From Peribacillus frigoritolerans (lineage in GTDB: Bacteria; Bacillota; Bacilli; Bacillales; DSM-1321), in NCBI RefSeq assembly GCF_040250305.1, contig NZ_CP158190.1, forward strand, positions 3,628,001 through 3,692,000: DNA of 64,000 bases, written 5' to 3'. The notes below the pieces were generated by a model that saw only the letters and a list, made by a program, of their open reading frames with translations, was not told where the DNA came from and did not search any database. The translations under genes were made by a program, and so were the position numbers. Below are positions 1 through 8,519 of the stretch, piece by piece; the stretch's first letter is position 1; every line of letters starts with the position of its first letter.

Positions 1-1159
1 CATATAGCAGCTTTGCACCGTGGCGAATGATCCCACCATGTTCTTGTTTAACGCCCGGGAAAAACCCTGAAACGTCTTCAAACGTAATCAGCGGAATGTT
101 AAACGAGTCACAGAAACGAATAAAACGGGCAGCCTTATCTGATGAATCTATATCAAGTCCCCCTGCCAACACCTTTGGCTGGTTACAGACAAGCCCCACT
201 GATTTCCCTTTGATCCGCGCCAAGCCGACCACTATGTTTTTCGCAAAGCCCTCTTGAACTTCCATAAAGGAATCCTCATCGACAACCTGCTCCAACACTT
301 TCCGAACATCATATGGACGGATCCCTTCATAAGGGACTACATCCGTTAAGTCCGGCCGGTAGTCATCTCCATCATCCGCTTCCAAAACTGGCGGCTTCTC
401 TTCATTATTTTGTGGAAGATAGCTCAGGAGACGTCTAACGTCCGCCAAAACTTGCTCCTCAGATGCTCCTTTGAAATGAGCATTACCGCTTATGGTATTA
501 TGTACAGTCGCTCCGCCCAATCCTTCGGATGAAATCTTTTCACCTGTAACCGTTTCAATGACTTTAGGACCTGTTATGAACATTTGGCTCGTTTTTTCAA
601 CCATGAAGACAAAGTCGGTTATGGCTGGGGAATATACGGCTCCGCCAGCACAAGGTCCCATAATAACCGAAATCTGTGGAATGACCCCTGAATAAATGGA
701 ATTCCGGTAAAATATTTGGCCATATCCGTCAAGCGAAACTACGCCTTCTTGAATACGCGCCCCGCCAGAATCGTTCAAACCTATGAAAGGGGCTCCATTT
801 TCCGCTGCCAAATCCATAACATTGGCAATTTTCAGAGCATGCATTTCACCGAGTGCACCGCCAAAAACAGTAAAATCCTGTGAAAACAGATAAATGTCGC
901 GGCCGTTGACCTTTCCGTAACCGGTGACAACCCCTTCTCCCGGCCCTTCTTCCTTTTCCATGCCGAAATTGGTATTACGGTGTTTGATGAAAGGATTAAG
1001 CTCGATGAAAGTACCTGGATCAACTAGAAGTTCAATTCTTTCCCTTGCAGTAAGTTTGCCCTTTTCATGCTGCTTATCGATTCTTTCTTCACCGCCGCCC
1101 ATTTCCACTTTGCGGCGTCTGTCATATAGGTCATTGATCGTATCATAAATGTCTGTCAT
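1..1159 (-). CDS. yqjD: Propionyl-CoA carboxylase carboxyltransferase (beta) subunit, partial
   Basis: This is the biotin-dependent acyl-CoA carboxyltransferase subunit, which moves carboxyl groups from carboxybiotin to propionyl-CoA to give methylmalonyl-CoA. My translation starts MTDIYDTINDLYDRRRKVEM and contains the acyl-CoA and carboxybiotin pocket motifs DSGGARIQEG and GPCAGGAVYSPA, with the second carboxyltransferase half following. About 386 of the usual 510-520 residues are present; the C-terminus lies beyond base 1. The ATG overlaps the stop of mce as ATGA, so the two are translationally coupled, and the epimerase neighbour supports propionyl-CoA rather than acetyl-CoA as substrate. 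A biotin carboxylase/BCCP partner is not in this cluster; it could be encoded beyond the edge or be AccBC. Methylmalonyl-CoA decarboxylase alpha subunits are close relatives and cannot be excluded. Confidence 0.9.
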   Translation of the reverse strand, partial: MTDIYDTINDLYDRRRKVEMGGGEERIDKQHEKGKLTARERIELLVDPGTFIELNPFIKHRNTNFGMEKEEGPGEGVVTGYGKVNGRDIYLFSQDFTVFGGALGEMHALKIANVMDLAAENGAPFIGLNDSGGARIQEGVVSLDGYGQIFYRNSIYSGVIPQISVIMGPCAGGAVYSPAITDFVFMVEKTSQMFITGPKVIETVTGEKISSEGLGGATVHNTISGNAHFKGASEEQVLADVRRLLSYLPQNNEEKPPVLEADDGDDYRPDLTDVVPYEGIRPYDVRKVLEQVVDEDSFMEVQEGFAKNIVVGLARIKGKSVGLVCNQPKVLAGGLDIDSSDKAARFIRFCDSFNIPLITFEDVSGFFPGVKQEHGGIIRHGAKLLY

Positions 1160-1581
1160 TTCTGCTCCTCCTTTGATAATGCTTGTTCACATAGCTCATA
1201 TAATACTCCCGCGGTAGACTTCGGATGAACGAAAGCAACATCCGCATTGTGCGCTCCCTTTCTTGATGAATCATCAATCATGCGCAATCCAGCTTCTTTG
1301 ATTTCTTTTATTCTATCTTCGATGTCATCGACGCCAAGTGCCACATGATGAATCCCTTCACCGCGTTTTTCGATGAATTTGGCGATTGGGCTTGCAGGTG
1401 ACAACGCTTCCAACAATTCCAAACGGGTATTGCCTGCCAGGATGAAGGCCACTTTCACTCCTTGGCTCTCCACTGTCTCGATTCCTTCAAGTTTCAATTT
1501 CAGCGTTTCCGTATAAAGCGGCAAGGCTTCATCAAGTGACTTGACGGCAATACCGATATGATCGATATTTTTAATCATCAT
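1156..1581 (-). CDS. mce: Methylmalonyl-CoA epimerase
   Basis: It interconverts (S)- and (R)-methylmalonyl-CoA, the step between propionyl-CoA carboxylase and the B12 mutase. The roughly 141-residue protein is a glyoxalase/VOC fold protein with two half-domains. IDHIGIAVKSLDEAL opens the first half and GIHHVALGVDDIED the second, and these carry the metal-binding His residues. The longer reading that begins MGVFM overlaps its own Shine-Dalgarno sequence; a GGGGG run sits just before an ATGATG pair, so I place the start at 1581 (or 1578). The stop overlaps the start of the carboxyltransferase gene. The mutase genes it serves lie about 6 kb away, separated by transporter and cell-wall genes. Confidence 0.92.
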   Translation of the reverse strand: MMIKNIDHIGIAVKSLDEALPLYTETLKLKLEGIETVESQGVKVAFILAGNTRLELLEALSPASPIAKFIEKRGEGIHHVALGVDDIEDRIKEIKEAGLRMIDDSSRKGAHNADVAFVHPKSTAGVLYELCEQALSKEEQK

Positions 1582-1748
1582 AAAAACCCCCATGCTATGT
1601 ATTATTGGATGACTCCATTAAAATACTACTAATCTTGCATTAAAGCCTTTTAAGATTCGGAATAATATGAACATTATACTTTTACTTGTTTCTACTAAAT
1701 GTTCAAGTTAAAATAAAATCAATCAAACTGTATTAAGGGAGAGAGCAT

Positions 1749-1844
1749 ATGGGAAACAAGAAAATCAGAAAGATCGTCGTGTATTTGATGCTTATCTCAA
1801 TGTTATTAACGAGCTTATTATCAGGTATCGCATTTCTTTTGTAA
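1749..1844 (+). CDS. prli42: Stressosome-associated mini-protein Prli42
   Basis: This is a 31-residue protein reading MGNKKIRKIVVYLMLISM followed by LLTSLLSGIAFLL. It has a short basic N-terminus and one transmembrane helix, the pattern of the Prli42 peptides described in Listeria and Bacillales. In Listeria, Prli42 anchors the stressosome (RsbR) at the membrane for oxidative stress signalling. An AAGGGAGAG ribosome binding site lies about five bases before the ATG, and a hairpin terminator follows the stop within 20 bases, so it looks like a complete single-gene unit. It is encoded opposite to both neighbours. The assignment rests on recognising length and sequence pattern; a generic small membrane peptide is the alternative. 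Confidence 0.85.
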   Translation: MGNKKIRKIVVYLMLISMLLTSLLSGIAFLL

Positions 1845-1860
1845 TAGACACCGTATCGGG

Positions 1861-1886
1861 GAGGGGAGCAAAAAGCTTCCCTCTCT
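1861..1886. terminator. Bidirectional terminator between prli42 and the L,D-transpeptidase gene
   Basis: The arms GAGGGGAGC and GCTTCCCTC enclose an A5 loop and are followed by a T-rich stretch on the plus side. The hairpin lies between convergent genes and can serve both. Confidence 0.75.
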
Positions 1887-2402
1887 TTATTTTATCGCTC
1901 CGTTTTTCTTTGCCAGCGTTTTGAAATCCTCGTTCGATAGGGTGATCAACACCTTAGTGCCGATGGGGACTTTTTCGTACAAACGCTCCACATCGGATTT
2001 AAGCATCCGGACACAGCCATTTGAAATATATTTACCAATCGATGATGGCTGATTCGTACCATGTATGCCGTATATCCTCCCATCGGTATTTCGCGCATCG
2101 AATCCAATCCACCGCGACCCCAAAGGGTTCCTGGGATCGCCGCCAGGAATATTCTTTTTCCGGTAATATGGATTGACCGCTTTTACTTTGACCGTGAATA
2201 TCCCTTCAGGTGTCAGTTCCTGACTCTTTCCCGTACCGACCGGCAGAATTTCCTTGACCTCGTTATCATCTATGAAAGCCAATTTATTGTTGGCTTTATT
2301 GATGATGATAAACGGATCGCCAGGTTTGACCGATTGAGGCTGGGCCTGTACCTGTAACGGCCACAAAGATAGCATAAGCAACAAAGAAAGGATCCATTTC
2401 AT
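1887..2402 (-). CDS. L,D-transpeptidase, YkuD family, exported
   Basis: This is a cell-wall enzyme that forms 3-3 cross-links or attaches to the peptidoglycan tetrapeptide. The first 20 residues (MKWILSLLLMLSLWPLQVQA) form a signal peptide. The YkuD catalytic domain fills the rest, with the signature HGTN, SIGKYIS and the nucleophile segment SNGCVRM. No LysM domain is present, unlike YkuD itself. An AAAGGG site lies nine bases before the second ATG (2402), so I prefer that start to the ATG at 2411, which directly abuts the site. It is followed by yqjA in the same orientation but is probably an independent gene. Substrate specificity cannot be read from sequence. Confidence 0.88.
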   Translation of the reverse strand: MKWILSLLLMLSLWPLQVQAQPQSVKPGDPFIIINKANNKLAFIDDNEVKEILPVGTGKSQELTPEGIFTVKVKAVNPYYRKKNIPGGDPRNPLGSRWIGFDARNTDGRIYGIHGTNQPSSIGKYISNGCVRMLKSDVERLYEKVPIGTKVLITLSNEDFKTLAKKNGAIK

Positions 2403-2432
2403 TTGTATCATCCCTTTACTTTTTTGCTTAGT

Positions 2433-3422
2433 TTAAGCCAAGTGCCTCTTTTTCATTCGGTTGCCGGTCAGCTTGGGTAATCCCTTGAAGGAATGCTTCA
2501 ACAATAAATAGCGCTCCATTTCCTTCATGAGCTGCAGTAATGCAGCCCTGGATTCGAACTCTTCACGTGTCTGCGGCAGTGCCATTCCCCTAAAATGAAT
2601 CTCCATTTCCTCAAGCTTCTTCAGATAAAGGATGGCCGTATTTTGTGGGTGGACGTTTTCTGCCAAATCTTCTATAAAATCAGCCACTATCCCGCTTTGC
2701 TTGACGACCAAAGGAATATTCGTGACCAGGGGAAGAATTCGTTCAATTATTTCAAATTGCTTTTCACGCATTTTGAAATAATGGTAATACAGGTCTTCTT
2801 CCCTTAAAAAATGATTTTCCACGTCCCTGAAGGCAAGGCTCTTGGCTTGATTAAGAAGATTGGCTGTTTCGGTGATTTCCTTACCATCCCATGTGTGATC
2901 ATTATCCCTCAAATAGCGGACAATTCCCATCAAGATCGCACTGAAGTTCGTTTCGATACTTTCCTGATAGGCCAGCAGTTTGTCATCGACACTGGGCATG
3001 TACAGATTCATGACAAGTGCCACTCCAACTCCAACTGCAATTAATATCGTTTCATTGATCAGCAGGGAAAAAGTGATGTCACCCGACCCGTATAGGTGCA
3101 TGATGATGACGCTGCTCGTCACGATCCCCTCATTAATCTTCAAGGCAACTGTCGTTGGAATGAAAATCAAGAGGATCAAACCTATTATCAGCGGATGAAA
3201 TGCGATGAACTGAAATAATAGGGATGCATAGGCCATTGCGATCAAACAAGCTAAAAACCGGTGCCAGGAGGCATACACCGACTTCTTTTTTGTAACTTGG
3301 ATGCATAAGATCGCAATGATTCCCGCGGCAGAGAAATATTCGAGATTAAGCATTTGTGCAATAATAATTGCCAGGGTGGCCCCCAAAGCAGTTTTAATCG
3401 TCCTGTATCCGATTTTAAACAT
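2433..3422 (-). CDS. yqjA: Aromatic acid exporter family membrane protein YqjA
   Basis: This 329-residue protein has several hydrophobic helices in the first half (residues about 5-150), matching the ArAE_1/FUSC-like N-terminal domain. A mostly hydrophilic, helical C-terminal domain of about 165 residues follows, as in B. subtilis YqjA. By family it may export aromatic carboxylates or related compounds, but no substrate is established for the Bacillus members. It keeps its B. subtilis position between the yqj genes and the art operon. The ATG follows an AGGTG site. Confidence 0.8.
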   Translation of the reverse strand: MFKIGYRTIKTALGATLAIIIAQMLNLEYFSAAGIIAILCIQVTKKKSVYASWHRFLACLIAMAYASLLFQFIAFHPLIIGLILLIFIPTTVALKINEGIVTSSVIIMHLYGSGDITFSLLINETILIAVGVGVALVMNLYMPSVDDKLLAYQESIETNFSAILMGIVRYLRDNDHTWDGKEITETANLLNQAKSLAFRDVENHFLREEDLYYHYFKMREKQFEIIERILPLVTNIPLVVKQSGIVADFIEDLAENVHPQNTAILYLKKLEEMEIHFRGMALPQTREEFESRAALLQLMKEMERYLLLKHSFKGLPKLTGNRMKKRHLA

Positions 3423-3557
3423 TGTTATGTATCACCTGGCTCTTTCTCTATCTATTATAATACTATCAGGAAATCAGATATTTTTACAGTCCTTTGTGCG
3501 TTAATTTTCCAATTTTTCTAAATACATGCACACAAAAATACATTATAGGAAAAAAAT

Positions 3558-3586
3558 AAAAAAGGTAACTAAACGTTACCTTTTTT
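3558..3586. terminator. Terminator after artR
   Basis: Arms AAAAAGGTAAC and GTTACCTTTTTT enclose a five-base loop just beyond the artR stop. A-tract and T-tract flank the stem, so it can work on either strand. Confidence 0.85.
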
Positions 3587-3612
3587 CACAATTATATACT
3601 ATTTGCTTTAGC

Positions 3613-4335
3613 TTATAAAACTTTTTCCAAGAAGTCTTTTGCACGCTGGCTTTTCGGATTGGAAAAGAATTCTTCCGGAGCACTTTCCTCAACGAGCAGA
3701 CCCCCGTCCAGGAATAGTACTCGATCGGCCACTTCTTTGGCGAATCCCATTTCATGCGTTACGATCAGCATGGTCATCCCCGTATGTGCCAGTGACTTCA
3801 TAACCTCGAGCACTTCTTTTACCATCTCGGGATCAAGCGCTGAAGTCGGCTCATCGAAAAGCATTACTTCCGGGTTCATTGCCAATGCCCGTGCAATCGC
3901 GACCCTTTGTTTTTGTCCGCCTGACAGACGATTCGGATAAGTCGATTCTTTATCGGCCAAACCGACTTTAGTCAAGAGCTCACGAGCTTGTTTTACAGCC
4001 TCGGCCTTTGATAATTTTTTCACCTTCATAGGTGCATATATCAGATTCTCCAGTACGGTTTTATGTGGAAATAAATGAAAATGTTGAAATACCATTCCGA
4101 CATTTTCACGCACTTTCATGATATTGGTCTTTTTTTCAGTGATGATTTGATCTTTGAACCTGATTTGACCATCAGTTGGAGTTTCCAGCATATTGATGCA
4201 GCGCAAGAAAGTTGATTTTCCCGAACCGGATGGACCGATGATCGCTAACACTTCACCCTGTCCTATCTCGGTGCTGATTCCTTTTAAAACCTCGAGCTTA
4301 CCATAATTTTTTTTGAGTCCATCAATTTTAATCAC
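3613..4335 (-). CDS. artR: Arginine ABC transporter ATP-binding protein ArtR
   Basis: This is the ATPase of a polar amino acid ABC importer. The 240 residues contain Walker [10 protein letters not shown] (about 34-42), Q-loop [12 protein letters not shown], signature LSGGQKQR and Walker [14 protein letters not shown] with the switch His in IVTHEMGFA. The start is GTG with AGGAG about 11 bases upstream, and the gene overlaps the end of artQ by eight bases, so it is translationally coupled. Synteny with B. subtilis yqiXYZ supports arginine as substrate; glutamine or cystine importers have near-identical ATPases. Confidence 0.9.
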   Translation of the reverse strand: MIKIDGLKKNYGKLEVLKGISTEIGQGEVLAIIGPSGSGKSTFLRCINMLETPTDGQIRFKDQIITEKKTNIMKVRENVGMVFQHFHLFPHKTVLENLIYAPMKVKKLSKAEAVKQARELLTKVGLADKESTYPNRLSGGQKQRVAIARALAMNPEVMLFDEPTSALDPEMVKEVLEVMKSLAHTGMTMLIVTHEMGFAKEVADRVLFLDGGLLVEESAPEEFFSNPKSQRAKDFLEKVL

Positions 4336-4987
4336 TGCGTCTCATTCTCCTTTCAATCACTTTGCCTAAGATGGTGAGAATCATGACCATCACATAATAA
4401 ATGAGACCGGCAAATAAAATCGGCTCGAAGAATTTATATGTCTCACCGCCGACAATATAAGCACGGCGCATGATATCCCCTAATCCAATAATTGTGACAA
4501 CGGCTGATTCCTTCGTTAAGGAAATCAATTCGTTTACAAGGGATGGCAGGATATTCTTGATGGCCTGCGGAAGGATAATATTAAGCATCATCCCTGAATA
4601 GGGAACCCCAAGTGCAAGTGCAGCCTCTCGTTGGCCTTTATCGACCGCTAAAATGCCTCCCCTGATAATTTCAGAGATATAGGCCGCTGAATTTAGCCCG
4701 AATGCTAAAAATGCTGCTTGGAACGCTTCGATTTGAATCCCTAATATTTGTGGTGAACCAAAATAAATCAGCATTAATTGCAGCACCAAAGGGGTACCGC
4801 GAAAAATGGATGTATAAAAGTCAGCAATCCAATTCAATGGCTTGATTCTGCTGATTTTAAGTATAGATAATAATATTCCCAAAACAAATCCGATTACTGC
4901 CGCTACCGCTACAACCTTTAATGTAGTCGGTATTCCCTCCAGGATATATGGAAGGGAAGGCATAATCCTTTCAAATTCCAGATTCAC
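4328..4987 (-). CDS. artQ: Arginine ABC transporter permease ArtQ
   Basis: This is a membrane permease of the HisMQ type with about five hydrophobic helices and the EAA loop ([14 protein letters not shown]) that docks on the ATPase. A GTG at 4987 has an AGAGAGG site nine bases upstream, while the ATG at 4996 directly abuts that site, so the GTG is the more likely start (about 219 residues). It lies 120 bases after artP, behind two hairpins, which suggests lower expression than the binding protein. It probably works as a dimer with ArtR and ArtP. Confidence 0.88.
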   Translation of the reverse strand: MNLEFERIMPSLPYILEGIPTTLKVVAVAAVIGFVLGILLSILKISRIKPLNWIADFYTSIFRGTPLVLQLMLIYFGSPQILGIQIEAFQAAFLAFGLNSAAYISEIIRGGILAVDKGQREAALALGVPYSGMMLNIILPQAIKNILPSLVNELISLTKESAVVTIIGLGDIMRRAYIVGGETYKFFEPILFAGLIYYVMVMILTILGKVIERRMRRSD

Positions 4988-5006
4988 TCCATTCATCCTC
5001 TCTTAT

Positions 5007-5031
5007 GAAGGCCCGTTATCTTAGGGCCTTC
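5007..5031 (-). other. Hairpin immediately upstream of artQ
   Basis: GAAGGCCC and GGGCCTTC form a perfect 8 bp stem with a nine-base loop, ending a few bases before the artQ ribosome binding site. There is no T-run, so it is not a classical terminator. It may protect the processed 5' end or modulate artQ translation. Confidence 0.55.
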
Positions 5032-5064
5032 CTCCTGCTTCATTTTATTAACAATAAAGCGCGG

Positions 5065-5096
5065 AAAAACGTTCAGAAGGCATTCTGAACGCTTTT
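5065..5096 (-). terminator. Attenuating terminator between artP and artQ
   Basis: CGTTCAGAA and TTCTGAACG form a perfect stem followed on the minus strand by TTTTTCC. It lies directly after the artP stop inside the operon, where partial termination would give an excess of binding protein over permease and ATPase. Confidence 0.75.
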
Positions 5097-5108
5097 CATC
5101 TCTCTGTT

Positions 5109-5918
5109 TTATTCAGTTTCACTGCCACCGAACCATTTTAATATTAATTTTTCCATTTCACCATTCTCTAACATTTTTTTCAACTCGGCATTGAATTCTT
5201 CAGTTAACTTGCTTCCTTTTTGGAAAGCGATTGCCGAACCGGCATCTTGTTCACCGGACTCGATCAAATGCCCCACCAATTCTTTATTATCTTTCAAGTA
5301 GCCTTTTGCCACAGTATCTTCCATGATCACGGCGTCAAAACGTCCTGTTGACATTTCTTGAACAACCTCAGGAATACGATTCCTTTTTTCAACTTTCATC
5401 CCGATATCTTGGGATTTATTCAAGTCATTTGCCAATGTCTCCTGAATGGATGCAAGCTGTACGCCTACCGTTTTCCCTTTTAAATCTTCAACAGTTTTAA
5501 TTTTACTGTCCTTTGTCGTGATGATCATGTTTTTAGCTGTATAGTAAATATCACTGAAATCGACTGATTGCTCACGTTTTTCTGTTGGAGTCATTCCAGA
5601 GATAACGAAATCGACCGATTTATTTTCCAGAGCAGGCACAAGACTATTAAAGTCAATGTCCTTCACTTGGACCTCATAACCTAATTTTTTTCCGATTGCT
5701 TTAGCGATATCAATGTCAAATCCTTGGATTTCATCACTTTTAGATGTTTCAACAAATTCAAATGGCGGGTAATCCGCAGATGTTCCCATTACCAGGACCT
5801 TTTTGTCTTCTTTGTCAGCTGTGTTCTTATCTTCTTTCTCTGATGTTCCGCATGCCGCTAAAATACCTACTAATAAAACAGAAGTAAGCAACAATGCTAA
5901 CTGCTTTTTCAACTTCAT
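5109..5918 (-). CDS. artP: Arginine-binding lipoprotein ArtP
   Basis: This is the substrate-binding protein of the importer, anchored on the outside of the membrane. The 269-residue protein has a lipoprotein signal with lipobox LAAC (lipidated Cys about residue 23). A polar amino-acid-binding domain follows (SBP_bac_3), with the N-terminal PPFEFV and the FDAVIMED region of the second lobe. GGAGG lies eight bases before the ATG. It is the first gene of artPQR and lies downstream of a candidate ARG box, consistent with arginine and control by AhrC, but specificity is inferred from synteny. Confidence 0.9.
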   Translation of the reverse strand: MKLKKQLALLLTSVLLVGILAACGTSEKEDKNTADKEDKKVLVMGTSADYPPFEFVETSKSDEIQGFDIDIAKAIGKKLGYEVQVKDIDFNSLVPALENKSVDFVISGMTPTEKREQSVDFSDIYYTAKNMIITTKDSKIKTVEDLKGKTVGVQLASIQETLANDLNKSQDIGMKVEKRNRIPEVVQEMSTGRFDAVIMEDTVAKGYLKDNKELVGHLIESGEQDAGSAIAFQKGSKLTEEFNAELKKMLENGEMEKLILKWFGGSETE

Positions 5919-6020
5919 TATTATTCCTCCAAAATGATATTTTCAATTCTCTTGTTATTAAATTAGGTTAGTTAAATTTCGAATAACTAATATTCATACA
6001 CTAATGTGTATTTTAACACA

Positions 6021-6038
6021 CTCTAATAATTATTCAAT
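6021..6038 (-). promoter_or_regulatory. Candidate ARG box (AhrC operator) upstream of artP
   Basis: On the minus strand this reads ATTGAATAATTATTAGAG, 12 of 18 matches by eye to the B. subtilis ARG box pattern CATGAATAAAAATTCAAG. A second AT-rich dyad (TATGAATATTAGTTATTC) lies at 5981-5998, and a TGTGT/ACACA dyad lies at 6005-6020. AhrC is encoded at 29.2 kb. AT-rich context makes chance matches easy. Confidence 0.4.
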
Positions 6039-6206
6039 AACGTAAACAATAGATTCATTTTTCAGAATATTATTATAATTTCACATCTAGGCTTGGCGCT
6101 TTCTCACCAAAGGTAATATATCTGCTTCCATATCTATCTTCTTTCCCAAAAGTTCCTGACTTATGCAATTTCATGAATGAAAAGCCGCTGATTGGGCGGG
6201 TTAAGA

Positions 6207-6699
6207 CTGTAGACAAATTCGAACAAAAGCCAGTTTTCATATAGTTTTTTTCTAAAAAAGGATTTCTGTTGATTCCAGAAATCCGCTCCCTTTCCGCCGA
6301 CTGTCTGCCAAGCCTCCTCAGCGCAAGCGCCTGTGGGGTCTCGGCTAGCCAGTTACTCGGCAGGAGTGTCGCAAATTTCTTCAATCCATTAAGGATTACT
6401 GTAAAAAAACAATCAAGGATCACCTGTTCTTAAATTTGGTTCGGGATGTCCGCCTACAGTTTTTTTCTTAAAATTACATTCCAGTTGATTTCAGAGATCC
6501 TGCTCCCTTTCCGCCGACTGTCTGCCAAAGCCCCATTAAAGCAAGCACCTACAGGGGCTTAAAAGCCAATTATCCGGGAGGAGTGTCGTAATCTCTGCAA
6601 TCCAATATGGATTAAAGTAATAACCACCTATGATATTCTAGCCTTGTTTTAAGATCATGTTCAGGATGAGACCATTCCGAACCTCTTTTTGTCGACAAA
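6207..6699. mobile_element. MITE-like intergenic repeat element, copy 1 (two tandem cores)
   Basis: This non-coding element begins CTGTAGACAAATTCGAACAA and ends TTTTTGTCGACAAACT, so its ends are inverted copies of TGTAGACAAA. It holds two head-to-tail cores, at about 6266-6389 and 6482-6606. The cores share an identical 27-base block (6285-6311 and 6502-6528), and a TCCGCCTACAG motif lies between them. Near the tail is a hairpin around GAGACC (6659-6685), also found in copy 3. The element is flanked by two versions of the brxB terminator (6183-6203 and 6703-6728). The open frame across 6073-6423 has no ribosome binding site or family match and is not a gene. Sequences of this type are scattered in Bacillaceae intergenic regions, but I know no accepted name. 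Confidence 0.7.
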
Positions 6700-6702
6700 C
6701 TA

Positions 6703-6728
6703 AAACCCGCCGATTGGGCGGGTTTTTA
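6703..6728 (-). terminator. Terminator after brxB
   Basis: AAAACCCGCC and GGGCGGGTTTT around a GATT loop form a strong bidirectional hairpin just beyond the brxB stop. A degenerate second copy (GATTGGGCGGGTT shared) lies at 6183-6203 on the far side of the repeat element. Confidence 0.85.
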
Positions 6729-6743
6729 GGTTATCGCTATGGT

Positions 6744-7181
6744 TTACACTTCTTCGCAATATTGATCGAAGTAGTCTTGTAATTTTTCTACTACAGACAT
6801 CGGGTGGTGTCCTTCAATTTCATGGCGCTCTATCATCGTGATGATTTTTCCATCCTTCAGCAATGCAAATGATGGGGATGACGGCGGATATCCTTCGAAA
6901 TAATCACGGGCTTTCTCCGTCGCTTCTTTATCTTGCCCAGCAAAAACGGTTACAAGCTGATCTGGGCGTTTATCATTATGGATTGCATGTGCCGCTGCAG
7001 GTCTAGCTATTCCCCCGGCGCAGCCACAAACGGAGTTGACCATAACAAGTGTCGTTCCTTTTTGTGCAAATACTTCCTCTACTTCCTCGGGAGTAGTCAA
7101 TTCTGTATATCCAGCAGTCTTTATCTCATCGCGAGCCTGTTTGACTACGTCGTTCATTAAAAAATTAAAATCCATATTCAT
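6744..7181 (-). CDS. brxB: Bacilliredoxin BrxB (YqiW)
   Basis: This is a thiol-disulfide protein of the bacillithiol system, which removes bacillithiol from mixed disulfides on oxidised proteins. The 145 residues carry the BrxA/B active site CGC at Cys52 and Cys54 ([11 protein letters not shown]) and the [14 protein letters not shown] segment of the DUF1094 family. The reading frame opens with a TTG at 7199, but GGAAGGAG lies eight bases before the ATG at 7181, so the latter is the start. It stands alone, with its own terminator, beside the repeat element. Confidence 0.94.
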   Translation of the reverse strand: MNMDFNFLMNDVVKQARDEIKTAGYTELTTPEEVEEVFAQKGTTLVMVNSVCGCAGGIARPAAAHAIHNDKRPDQLVTVFAGQDKEATEKARDYFEGYPPSSPSFALLKDGKIITMIERHEIEGHHPMSVVEKLQDYFDQYCEEV

Positions 7182-7340
7182 GGCATGTGCTCCTTCCAAG
7201 TTTTCTCTTCAATTCTATCATAACAATTGCCACTTCGTGATTCAATATATTTACCTGTCAAAACTGCATAAACCATTTCCGAACACGTTTAAAACGAAAG
7301 GTAAGCGGGAATCATGTGTGTAACAACAAGACTTACAAAA

Positions 7341-7382
7341 GGATGGGGCAGGCGTGGGAGACAATCCACGCCTGCCCCATCC
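7341..7382 (-). terminator. Strong terminator after the meaB operon
   Basis: Perfect 17 bp arms (beginning GGATGGGGCAGGCGTGG) enclose an eight-base loop. TTTTG follows on the minus strand. It ends the mutA-mutB-meaB operon nine bases past the meaB stop. Confidence 0.9.
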
Positions 7383-7391
7383 CATTTCTTT

Positions 7392-8519
7392 TTAATTTGA
7401 CTTAAATGTATCGGTAAAAGATTGAAAGGCCTGCTTAACAGCAGCAGTGACCGTTTTATTCCCTGACATCACTTGATTCTCGAGGATTGGGAGAAGACTT
7501 TTGACGGTTTCATTTTTATAAAACATCGTTTTAAGTTGGTGATCCATCAATGAATAAAGCCATTCCTTGGATTGCATTCTTCTCCGTTCTTGAAAAACAC
7601 CCGATTCCTTGGTCAAATCGGTAAATTCATTCATTACACCCCAAAGCTCAGGAATTCCTTTACCGGTTATGGCTGAACAAGTATATGCCTTTCCTGCCCA
7701 TCCCTTTGTTGCTGGCTGAAGGAAGTGCAAGATTCTGCTATATTCTGACTTCGTCCTAATTGCCAGCGGAATGTTCTCTCCGTCGGCTTTATTGACCACA
7801 ATTCCGTCCACAAGTTCCAGAATCCCTTTTTTCATCCCTTGTAACTCATCTCCGGCACCTGTAAGGACAAGGAGCATGAAGAAGTCGACCATACTTCGAA
7901 CTATAGCTTCACTCTGACCGACACCGACAGTTTCAATCAGTATCACATCAAATCCTGCTGCTTCACAAAGCAACATCGTTTCCCTCGTTTTGCGGTGAAC
8001 TCCTCCTAGAGTGCCTTCGGATGGAGAGGGTCTTATGAAGGCATGAGGGTTTCTTGCCAGCTCCTCCATCCTTGTCTTATCGCCTAGTATACTTCCGCCA
8101 TTGATCGAAGAGCTTGGATCGACGGCTAGAACGGCAACCTTATGGCCCCTGTCACATAAGTAGGTTCCGAACGTCTCGATGAAGGTACTTTTCCCGGCAC
8201 CGGGCACTCCGGAAATCCCGATGCGCATCGAGTTCCCTGTATGAGGAAGGATGCTATGCAATAATTCCTGTGCATGATCCAAATGGTGGGATGCATTGCT
8301 TTCAACCAATGTAATCCCTTTACCTAGCTTGGCCCTGTCCCCTTTTATGATTCCCTCTTTAAGTTCATGGACCGGTATGTTTACATTATGTTTTTTGACG
8401 AATTTGCTTTTTGAAGGTTTGTTTTGGCTTGCTGCTAATTCCACACCTGGCTTTAAAGAAGTAGCAAAACCTTCCTGATTGTTATGATCGACCCATTCGG
8501 GCTTCTTGTCTTCAGTCAT
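7392..8519 (-). CDS. meaB: Methylmalonyl-CoA mutase chaperone GTPase MeaB
   Basis: This is a G3E-family GTPase that loads and protects the adenosylcobalamin cofactor of methylmalonyl-CoA mutase. The 375 residues include Walker A GVPGAGKST, the Asp-rich AVDPSSS segment, ETVGVGQSE (switch) and the VVNKADG guanine-specificity motif. A polar N-terminal extension of about 50 residues precedes the conserved part. The start shares a base with the mutB stop (TAATG), so the two are translationally coupled. Older annotations call this family ArgK; the mutase neighbours decide the function here. Confidence 0.94.
   Translation of the reverse strand: MTEDKKPEWVDHNNQEGFATSLKPGVELAASQNKPSKSKFVKKHNVNIPVHELKEGIIKGDRAKLGKGITLVESNASHHLDHAQELLHSILPHTGNSMRIGISGVPGAGKSTFIETFGTYLCDRGHKVAVLAVDPSSSINGGSILGDKTRMEELARNPHAFIRPSPSEGTLGGVHRKTRETMLLCEAAGFDVILIETVGVGQSEAIVRSMVDFFMLLVLTGAGDELQGMKKGILELVDGIVVNKADGENIPLAIRTKSEYSRILHFLQPATKGWAGKAYTCSAITGKGIPELWGVMNEFTDLTKESGVFQERRRMQSKEWLYSLMDHQLKTMFYKNETVKSLLPILENQVMSGNKTVTAAVKQAFQSFTDTFKSN

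Noticed and set aside
6073..6423. Open frame of 116 codons on the minus strand in the first repeat element
   Set aside because: It lies across the repeat, has no ribosome binding site and resembles no protein family; it is open by chance.
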